Source: Faeciplasma sp900553675
Lineage (GTDB): Bacteria; Bacillota; Clostridia; Oscillospirales; Ruminococcaceae
Reading direction: 5' to 3'
Length of the DNA stretch: 17,780 bases
Assembly (NCBI GenBank): GCA_958428235.1
Contig: CAUAFG010000032.1
Location: forward strand, 1 to 17,780
Shown here: positions 1 to 8,200 of the stretch, piece after piece
Layout of the letters: each line of letters begins with the position of its first letter
How positions within the stretch are numbered: position 1 is the stretch's first letter
Translations under genes and position numbers: made by a program
Notes under the pieces: model-generated
Database searches by the model: none
Told to the model about the DNA's origin: nothing
What the model saw: the letters and a program-made list of their open reading frames with translations, nothing else

Positions 1-58
1 GAATCTCTTCTCTTTTCTCTCTTCTCTCTTCTCTCTTCTCTTTTCACTTAATAAATAC
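1..58. repeat. Polypyrimidine low-complexity repeat
   Basis: The run is almost pure C/T on the plus strand, built from TCTCTTCTCTTTT and TCTCTCTTC units and ending in TTCTCTTTTCACTTA. Nearly the same sequence recurs at 734-770, ending TTCTCTTTTCACTAA. A related purine-strand version is at 9244-9270. Here it lies just beyond the 3' end of the minus-strand acetyltransferase gene, so the transcript-sense strand is purine-rich. It may continue past the left edge of the window. Its function is unknown. Confidence 0.8.
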
Positions 59-87
59 AATTATGGGTTACACGCTCATTAATATTT

Positions 88-603
88 TCAAAGTATAACT
101 TCGTATTTATAGTCCTTCATAATGATATCCGTTCCCCGCTTTTTGTAAGTGCTTTCGCTTACGATCTTTCCTCCGCACTTCTGCGCAACGCGGTTTGAAG
201 CGGCATTTTCCTGACCCACAAAGATAGTCACCTTTTCCGCTCCCTGCCTGCGGGCGTAATCGATAAGACCCTGCGCGATTTCGGTCGCATACCCGTGGCA
301 CCATAGGCTTTTATGCACGCAATAGGCGATATCATATATCTTTCCGTCTTCGCTTGTCATAAAGCTGCAAGTCCCGACGCGCTCTAAAGAATCCTTTAAG
401 ACCGGAATCAGATAGCAGCACTCGTCGTCCTCGCCCAATCCTTCCAGCATCTTTAAATACTCATAATCGATCTCTTCCTTGGCTTCGTCGGGTAAATACT
501 GATTCATTTCGGGATTGTTCCAGATGCTATACGCCCACAATGCATCATCTTTAGTAAAGCCACTTAACAGAAGCCTTGGCGTTTCTATAACTTCGATTTT
601 CAT
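88..603 (-). CDS. GNAT-family N-acetyltransferase (RimJ/RimL-like)
   Basis: The 171-residue protein has the layout of the GNAT acetyl-CoA-dependent acetyltransferases, here of the cytosolic RimJ/RimL type. It opens with the typical ETPRLLL strand (residues 7-13). The acetyl-CoA pyrophosphate loop (motif A) is at about 99-110, reading WCHGYATE. The family's asparagine-bearing segment NAASNRVAQKCG is at 133-144. The length is normal. The ATG at 603 is preceded by GAGGA with a 6-nt gap, which supports this start. The gene is on the same strand as the phosphoglycerate mutase but 212 bp downstream, with an inverted-repeat element between, so co-transcription is uncertain. The family acetylates amino groups of proteins, antibiotics or small metabolites. 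The substrate cannot be told from the sequence. Confidence 0.85.
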   Translation of the reverse strand: MKIEVIETPRLLLSGFTKDDALWAYSIWNNPEMNQYLPDEAKEEIDYEYLKMLEGLGEDDECCYLIPVLKDSLERVGTCSFMTSEDGKIYDIAYCVHKSLWCHGYATEIAQGLIDYARRQGAEKVTIFVGQENAASNRVAQKCGGKIVSESTYKKRGTDIIMKDYKYEVIL

Positions 604-632
604 GTTGATTCCTCTATTTTCATATGCGCTTA

Positions 633-731
633 AAGGTATCGCCTTATGCCGAAAAATCTTGATAGCCGCAAAATCGGCTTGTCATGCGGCTTTGCCGCAT
701 ATCAAGATTCATCGCCGCAAGGCGATACCTT
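633..731. repeat. MITE-like inverted-repeat element, 99 bp
   Basis: Two 32-nt arms (633-664 and 700-731) face each other. The outer 13 bases match perfectly as an inverted repeat (AAGGTATCGCCTT against AAGGCGATACCTT). The inner 10 bases also match perfectly (AATCTTGATA against TATCAAGATT). The 9 bases between these blocks only partly match. The interior carries a smaller perfect hairpin, ATGCGGC-TTT-GCCGCAT, at 684-700. The element sits between the mutase and acetyltransferase genes, directly next to the polypyrimidine repeat. No coding sequence is present. Its size, palindromic ends and intergenic position resemble a miniature inverted-repeat or REP-type element. No clear target duplication is seen beyond a possible TTA/TAA at the ends. 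Confidence 0.7.
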
Positions 732-733
732 AA

Positions 734-770
734 CTCTTCTCTTTTCTCTCTTCTCTATTCTCTTTTCACT
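734..770. repeat. Polypyrimidine low-complexity repeat, second copy
   Basis: This C/T-only tract (TCTTCTCTTTTCTCTCTTC, then TCTATTCTCTTTTCACT) matches the tract at the left edge of the window in both order and orientation. It abuts the right arm of the inverted-repeat element and lies downstream of the mutase stop codon at 816. The sense strand of the leftward transcript is therefore purine-rich. Confidence 0.75.
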
Positions 771-800
771 AAAAAATGTCAAAGCACGCAGACACCTGCG
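771..800 (-). terminator. Possible weak terminator after the phosphoglycerate mutase
   Basis: On the minus strand a small hairpin, CGCAG-GTGT-CTGCG (787-800), follows the mutase stop codon by about 15 nt. A run of six T lies about 10 nt further on (771-776). The stem is only 5 bp and the T run is not adjacent, so this is at best a weak or leaky terminator. Confidence 0.25.
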
Positions 801-815
801 GTCATATCACTCTTT

Positions 816-2024
816 TCAAACACCCACAAACCTGTTCATCAGCTCATGTCCAACAGGCATATACACCCCTGTTTCCTTAGCCGTTCTTTCGCAAAGGCAG
901 TCAACCCCCTGCTGCTCCTTGGTGCTGTCGTAGATGAGATACGGTATCGGGTCGTTGGTGTGAGTCCTTAAGGCAAGCGGAGTTGCATGGTCGGGCATGA
1001 TAAGGATTTTGTAGTCCCCCATCGCTTCAAGCTCTTTAAGAACGGGAGCTAAAATCTTCTCGTCTATAAGCTCTATCGCTCTCACCTTGTTTTCAATTTC
1101 GTGGCGGTGTCCGCACTCGTCGGGGGCTTCAACGTGGATGTATACAAAGTCCGCGCCCGACTTAAACTCGTCTATCGCAGCTTTCGCCTTACCCTCAAAG
1201 TTGGTGTCAAGATATCCCGTCGCGCCCTCGACGTTTACAACGTTCATCCCCGAAAACTTGCCGATACCCTTCAGCAGGTCAACGGCTGAGATCATCGAGG
1301 CGTTCAAACCGAATCTGTCCTTAAACTGCGCTAGCGGCTTGCGCACACCCTCGCCCCATAGCCAGAGCGAATTTGCAGGGCGGAGCCCCCGCTCCATCCT
1401 TGCCTTGTTTATGGGATGATCTTTGAGCAGCTCGTAGCTGCGCTTCATCATGTCGTAAAGCTTTGCGGCGTTGGGGCTTTTGGGGATGTATTCCTTTATC
1501 GGTCTGAGGGTGATATCATGCGGCGGCGTGAGCGTTCCGACATCCAGCGTGCCGTTAGCCCAGATAAGGCAGTGGCGGTAGCTTACGCCCGAATACAGCG
1601 TAAACTCGTCGCTGTCTAAATGCTGCTTTAAGAAATCTATAAGACCCGCTGCCTCGGCGGTGGATATATCGTCCGAGCAGTAGTCAACCATGGTTTTGTC
1701 CTCGTAATTTTCTTCATCCGAGAGGGTTACAAGGTTTGCGCGGAATGAAACATCTGTCGGCTTCATGTCGATTCCGATAGAGCCTGCCTCTAAGGGAGAT
1801 CTTCCCGAATAGTAGCGCGCGGGGTCGTATCCCAGAACGGAGAGATTTGCAACGTCGCTGCCCGGCTTCAAGCCGTCGGCAACCGTTTTGACTAATCCAA
1901 CCTCACCTTTTTTGGCGAGCATATCCATGTTGGGCTTGTATGCCTTTTCCATCGGGGTAACGTTTCCAAGCTCGGCAACGGGATAATCCGCCATACCGTC
2001 GCAGAGCAGAACCAAGTACTTCAT
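816..2024 (-). CDS. apgM: Cofactor-independent phosphoglycerate mutase, ApgM type
   Basis: The enzyme interconverts 3- and 2-phosphoglycerate in glycolysis. It belongs to the alkaline-phosphatase superfamily branch of archaeal-type, 2,3-BPG-independent mutases. The 402-residue length is usual for that family. Visible metal and catalytic motifs are CDGMADYP at 8-15 (metal Asp9), PGSDVANLSVLGYDP at 54-68 (nucleophile Ser56), HVEAPDECGHRHE at 297-309, and MPDHATPLALRTHTNDP at 343-359. The start is set at the ATG at 2024: AAAGGA lies 9 nt upstream, inside the codons that a start 18 nt further up would use. A consensus-like promoter lies at 2063-2091. It is divergent from the cyclic glucan synthase gene. 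In the Clostridia this family sometimes coexists with GpmI. Whether it is the only mutase here cannot be seen. Confidence 0.92.
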   Translation of the reverse strand: MKYLVLLCDGMADYPVAELGNVTPMEKAYKPNMDMLAKKGEVGLVKTVADGLKPGSDVANLSVLGYDPARYYSGRSPLEAGSIGIDMKPTDVSFRANLVTLSDEENYEDKTMVDYCSDDISTAEAAGLIDFLKQHLDSDEFTLYSGVSYRHCLIWANGTLDVGTLTPPHDITLRPIKEYIPKSPNAAKLYDMMKRSYELLKDHPINKARMERGLRPANSLWLWGEGVRKPLAQFKDRFGLNASMISAVDLLKGIGKFSGMNVVNVEGATGYLDTNFEGKAKAAIDEFKSGADFVYIHVEAPDECGHRHEIENKVRAIELIDEKILAPVLKELEAMGDYKILIMPDHATPLALRTHTNDPIPYLIYDSTKEQQGVDCLCERTAKETGVYMPVGHELMNRFVGV

Positions 2025-2062
2025 ATATATCAATCCTTTCATAGTTTAAATCGCTTTTGTAC

Positions 2063-2091
2063 AGTATATCACTTTGGAAATCAAATTGCAA
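2063..2091 (-). promoter_or_regulatory. Sigma-A promoter for the phosphoglycerate mutase
   Basis: On the minus strand the -35 box TTGCAA (2086-2091) is followed after exactly 17 bp by the -10 box TATACT (2063-2068). The inferred start is near 2056, giving a leader of about 30 nt before the ATG at 2024. Confidence 0.7.
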
Positions 2092-2098
2092 CACGATT

Positions 2099-2126
2099 TT
2101 GCGTTCGGCAATGTACAAATTATACC
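2099..2126 (+). promoter_or_regulatory. Candidate promoter for the cyclic glucan synthase gene
   Basis: TTGCGT (2099-2104) and TATACC (2121-2126) are separated by 16 bp, back-to-back with the mutase promoter. The two -35 boxes are only 7 bp apart. The predicted leader is about 70 nt. This match is weaker than the mutase promoter. Confidence 0.45.
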
Positions 2127-2204
2127 ACACCATCTACATATTTTTCGGCATAACGGCAAATACTATCCTCATATTTCCATTAAGACGTGAAAGGAAGCAT
2201 ATAT

Positions 2205-5200
2205 ATGTCTAATCTTGTGACCGTCTCAAGCTTAAGAGGAAGAATAAAGCGGGCGGGGCGGGAAATGTCCGCAATCTGGCAAGAGCTTTGCCGCTATGGA
2301 TGCAAAACCGACTCTCAGACCTTTTTTGCCGACAACTACCACACCGTTTTTATGTCAATAGAATATCTTCTGGGATACCCCCGCACGGCAAGGGTGGGTG
2401 CCGATTCCGCCTTTGCCGACAGGATTATAGGTCTTGGCGATAACAGTCTCCCCTCGTCCGATGAGATAATAAAAGCGGCGCGGCTTTCGGGCGGGATATG
2501 TCCCGAGGAAGTTGAAAATCTGCGCTTTGAGCTTACCGAGCGGCTTGTTATTCTCTGCCACAAAAGCGTAAAAGGCGGCTTTGAGGGAATCGAGCGTTAT
2601 ATCACCCTGCTTGCGGATATTTCATCATTAGACGAGGAGCGGATCAACGACGCTTTAAATCCCGTATGCTCTGCACTCAAGTCGGATCGGGGATATTCGT
2701 GCAGCGACAGTGCTTCAAAGGCGTATTACCGCGAAAGGATATACCGCCTTGCCAAAAAACAGGGCGCAGAGCCTTCCGACCTCTCCCGCGAGCTGACGGA
2801 GAAATCCCGAAACGACAGCGCAGAGCTTACCTGCCTTTTAGGGTTGCGCAGGTCATATAATAAGGCGGCAGGGCTTAAAAAGACGCTTTTGTACATCGCG
2901 GCGGCTGGCTTGCCTGCCGTCACTTTGGATATATTGCTGTCCGCTGCCGTTTTGGATTCGCCTTGGGCGGCGTTGGTGCTGTTTCTGCCACTGCTCGAAG
3001 CCTGCAAGTCGGTCGCCGACGGCGTTATCATGCGGTTTGCAAAAAGAACGCCGGTGCTGCGGCTTGACCCATCGGGCGGGGAGGTTTCAAACACCCGCTG
3101 CGCAATAGTCCTTTCTGCTGCCCTCAACGGCGTTCAGAGTGCGGATTCGCTTTATGAAAGGCTATATCGGCTCTACGCTGCAAATCCGCAGGAAAATATC
3201 CCCATAACCGCCGTCTGCGACCTTGCCCCCGAGCAAATGCCGGTTACCTCCGACGATCGTGCGGTGATATCCTGCTTAGACGAGGTTATTGCCAAGCTAA
3301 ACGCCATCTGCCCTGACAAATTCAGCTGTCTTGTGCGAAAACGAACCTACTCCGAAACTCAGGACGAATACATGGGTCTTGAAAGAAAGCGCGGGGCGAT
3401 TATCGAGCTTGCCCGCTTTATGCAGAGCGTAAACGATTCCTCCGCAAAAAGCTTCTATGCGATTTTAGGAAGTGCCGAGCGGCTTCGCGGCATAAACTAC
3501 ATCTGCGCGGTGGACTTCGACACCGAGCCATACATCGATTCTGTTTCCGAGCTGATTGCCGTTATGCTCCACCCCGCAAACTCGCCGGTTGTTTCAGAAG
3601 GCAGAGTTGTTTCGGGCTGCGCTATATCCGCGCCGCGCATGATAACGCGGCTTGATTCCTCGCTTTCCTCCGGCTTTGCACGCGGGATGGGCGGCATAGG
3701 CTCAATATCCAGCTACGACCGCGAAAGTCTCGACTTCTGGCAGTCCGCCTTCGGGCGCGGAAGCTTTTGCGGCAAGGGACTAATTTACCTCCCCGCAATG
3801 CTCGAATGCTGCGCGTGGCTTCCGAAGGAGAAGATCCTCTCCCACGACATTTTAGAGGGCGAGCTTTTAAACACGCTCTATGTCCCCGACGTAATCTTCA
3901 CCGAGGGCTTTCCCAAAAGTGCCGTAAGCTATTATAAGCGCGCGGACAGGTGGATCCGCGGAGACGTTCAGAATCTGCGGTTTGTGTTCTCGGGCGGGTT
4001 TGGGGCAGTCTCAAAGCTGAAGCTTTCAGAAAATCTGCGCCGTGCTATAACCCCAATCAGCGTGATAGCAGCGCTTTTGTGCGGTTTTATCGTCATCCCC
4101 GAAACTGCCGCGCCGATAGCCGCAATCGCGCTTGCGGGGTATCTTTTCCCGTATGTCTGCGGGCTGATTAAAACCGTTCTGCACGAGGGCATAAGCCCGC
4201 GCAGGTTCTTTTCGGGGCTGCTGGGTCAGGGAAGCTTCTGCCTGATAAGGCTGTTTTACGAGACGGTTATGCTCCCAACCGCCGCAGTCAAATCGCTAAG
4301 AGCAGTTGTCACGGCGGTATTCCGAATGTCCACCGGAAAAAGGCTTTTGGAGTGGACAACCTCAGCCGCTGCCGACCGCTCCGCCTCCGACCCTGCGGTT
4401 TACTTTATGATTCCCGAAATCTTAGCAATTGCTCTTCTGTTCTCGCCGACCTACCTTATAAGACTTATTGCCGTGCCGATGTGCATAATGCCGATAGTGC
4501 TGCTTGTCGGCTCGCAGAGGGCAGATATCGAAGCGCGCCCGCGGCTTTCGTGGAGAGATTCCAAGGAGCTTTCGCGGGATATTGCCAATATGTGGAGCTT
4601 TTATGCCGACTATGTAACCGAGTCGGATAACTGGCTCCCGCCCGACAACGTTCAGTTTTCGCCTGTCTACCGCATCTGCCACCGAACCTCTCCCACTAAC
4701 ATAGGGATGTATCTTGTCTCGGTGCTGGCGGCATGCGACCGTCGGCTTATCTCGCCAAAAACCATGTGCGCAAGAATCGCACACACCCTTGACAGCCTGG
4801 AGTGCATGGAAAAATACCACGGCAACCTTTACAACTGGTACGAAACCAAGACCCTTGAGCTTTGCCCCAACCCATACGTTTCGAGCGTGGACAGCGGCAA
4901 CCTTGTCTGCTCGATGGTTGCGCTTAAGGAGGGTCTGCGCGAGTATACTGACGTATTCAAGCCGATAGAATCGCTTATAGAGCGGCTTGACAGACTTATC
5001 TCCGACACCGACCTCGGCATATTCTACGACGACGTTAAGGGGCTTATGGCAATAGGAATCAACCCCGCAACAGGCTCGCTCGACCGCTCGCGGTATGATT
5101 TTCTTATGAGCGAAGCGCGGCTGACCTCGTTTTACGCGATAGCCTCACGCCAGGTGCCGAAAAGCCACTGGCTTAGGCTTTCGCGCACGGCGATAAGCTC

Positions 5201-8200
5201 GGGCTTTTACAGCGGCTGTGCCTCCTATTCGGGCACGATGTTCGAGTTTTTCATGCCCGAGCTGTTCATTAAAAGTCCCGAAAGCTCGCTTATGTATGAA
5301 AGCCTGAAATATGCGCTTTGGTGTCAGAAAAGCTATGCGCAGTCTTTAAACCGTCCCTACGGCATATCCGAAAGCGGGTATTATGCCTTTGACAGTATGC
5401 TAAGCTACCGCTACATGGCTCACGGAGTTCCCAAAACAGGACTTAAACGCGGGCTTTGGGCGGACTATGTTGTGTCCCCATACTCCACCTATCTCTCGCT
5501 CGGCTACTCCCCTGCCGCCGCTATGGAGAATCTTTCCAAGCTCCGCGAATACGGTATGTACTCGCGCTATGGCTTTTATGAGGCGCTGGACTTCACCTCC
5601 CGCTCGCGATCGGGTTCCGAGCCCGAGGCTGTCAAGAGCTACATGGCTCACCACGTTGGAATGAGCATTATCGCCGCCGTAAACGCCCTGCAGGACGGCA
5701 TTTTCCAGAAGCGCTTTATGCGGGATAAAAACGTCCTCGGTGCAAGCGAGCTTCTTTGCGAGCGCGTAAATCTCGGCAGGCAGGTGTATGAGGACATCCT
5801 GATGCGCCCGCAAATAAAGACAGCCCAGCCGAGCGAGACCCAAAGCGAGGCTTTTTCGGACATCTCCTGCTTCAAGCCCAGAACCAAGCTGCTTTCGGGC
5901 GGCGAATACACCCTTGTCCTCACCGACGGCGGCATATCTATCGCGAAATACCGCGGCAAAAATGTCTATTCCGCCACGCGTGACAATATTCTGCGCCCCC
6001 ACGGAGCTTTCTTCGGGGTATCTGACGGCGAGACAAGCGTTTCGTTTACCCTCCTGCCCGACTACTCAAGCGGCGGCGAGTGCGAGTTTGAGGACGGCGG
6101 AGTATCGTATTACAAAAACACTCCACGCCTGCGCGCGGGTATGAGGGTATCGCTTTTAAAAAGCTTTCCATGCGAGATTCGCAGCTTTGCCCTTTCAAAC
6201 ACAGGCGACAAGCCGCTTAAGGCGACACTTTTCGGCTATATCGAGCCGTCGCTGGCAGACGATTCCGCCGAGGAAGCCCACCCCGCCTTTAATAAAATGT
6301 TTGTTGACCCAGATTACGACCCCGAGCTTCGGCTTATAACCGTAAGCCGCACCGATTCCGAACCGAACGGTTCCTGCTTCATAGCAGTTGGATTTGTTGA
6401 GGACGTTCCCGAAGCGGTATCCTTTAACCGTGAGGAGGTGCTTACCCGCCCCGAGGGACTGCGGGGACTGTTTGCAAGGGCGAAAGCAATCCCTCAGAGC
6501 TATATTTCCACCCCCGACCCCTGCGTTTTTGTGCGCACCGAGCTTGAACTGCCGCCCAAGTCTCAGGCGGAGCTTCATATGTTCATCATCTGTGCCGACT
6601 CCAAGGAAGCCGCAGTTAACATCTCAAAGGAATTAAGAAGCAGATTTTTGCGGCAGGAGTATATTCAGGGGGCATCAGGTGCAGGCTCGCGCCTTGCCGA
6701 CAGGCTTCTTTCGGCGATCCTGTTTGCAGCCGACTTGGGCTTGGAGCAGGCGGAAGCCGTCCGCAAAAACTGCCTCCCCCTGACTGCTTTGTGGGAGCTT
6801 TCGGTTTCAATCGACATCCCGCTTATCCTATTAAAGCTGAACGACCGCAACGACCGTGAGAAACTTTATGCCTACCTTGAAGCCTACCGCCGCTTGACGC
6901 TCAGCGGCATAGGCGTTCAGCTTGCGGTTATCTACGACGACGGTGGACGGTACGAGCGGGAGCATTACACCGCCCTTGTCGCGGCGTGCAAGGAGTTCGG
7001 GGTTGACGGACTTATTTACTCCACAGGCGGGATAATCCCCATCGACAGAGCGGCGGTGCGGCAGGAGCTTATCGACCTTGTAACGGCATACGCGCGGCAC
7101 ATCTCGTCTGATGAGATAATCCGCGAATATGAAAAGGCGGATTCCACCGCGCCTGTTATTTTGGAAAGGGCAGGAAGAGTTTTGCTCACCCCCGAAAAAG
7201 AGGTGGCTTTGGGCGGATTTATCAACGGCGGTGAAAGCTATGTCATCAACTCGAATCCGCGGCTTCCGTGGTGCCACGTTTTAAGCTCGAGGCAGTTCGG
7301 AACTTTAGTTTCCGATATGTCGCTGGGGTTCAGCTACGCCTTTAACTCGCGTGAGCTTCGGCTGACCCCGTGGGACAACGACACCGCCCGCGACAACATC
7401 GGCGAGCGGCTTATCCTTAAGACCTCCGACGGCAGGTTTATCGACCTGATACAGGGCTCCACGGCGGTATTTTCGCCCTACAAGGCGGAGTATCTGTTTA
7501 AAGGGTGGGGCTACAGCGGAAGTGCGGAGCTGAGCGTCTCGGATAAAGGCTTGTGCAAGCGGCTGCTGGTGAAAATCAGAACCGACTCCCCTGCCGAGCT
7601 GATGTATTACACCGAGCCGTGCTTAGGCTTTTCACGCAGGCATTCAAGCCTGATTCTGCCCGAGATTGCGGACGGCGTTCTGCTTTTATCGAGCTGTGCC
7701 AGCGAGGTTAAGGGCTGGATGTCGCTGTCCTGCTCGCAAAAGTGCAGGTTTGCCACCCTTCGCGGGGAGATTTTAAGCGGAAACTGGGCGCCCTCCTGCG
7801 AGATAAGCGGTGAATGCGCGGCAGCAAGCATAGTCAGTCTTGAAAAAACCGACATCACCGAGCTCGACTTTTATCTCTCCTATGCGATGGACAAGCAAGC
7901 GGCAGCAAATATGCCCAAGTGGTTCGCCGAGCAGACAAGCACCAAGGAGCGGGCAATCTCATATGATAATTACCCCGACTACCTCCGCCCACTCGCAAAA
8001 GAGTGGCTGAGATATCAGGCACTGCACGCGAGAATTTATGCCCGCACCGGATTTTACCAATGCTCGGGCGCATACGGCTTCCGCGATCAGCTTCAGGACG
8101 CGGTGTGCATAATCGCGGAGAATCCATCCGTCTGCAAAGCTCAGATACTGCGCTGCTGCATGGCGCAGTTTGAGGAGGGCGACGTTCTGCACTGGTGGCA

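Noticed and set aside
2187..2204. GTG start at 2187 for the glucan synthase
   Set aside because: The AAAGGA ribosome binding site lies within these codons and is correctly spaced for the ATG at 2205. The same logic moves the mutase start from 2042 to 2024.
5400..6002. Open frame of 200 codons on the minus strand
   Set aside because: It is antisense to the cyclisation domain of the glucan synthase, which carries clear conserved motifs in its own frame. No ribosome binding site or recognisable product.
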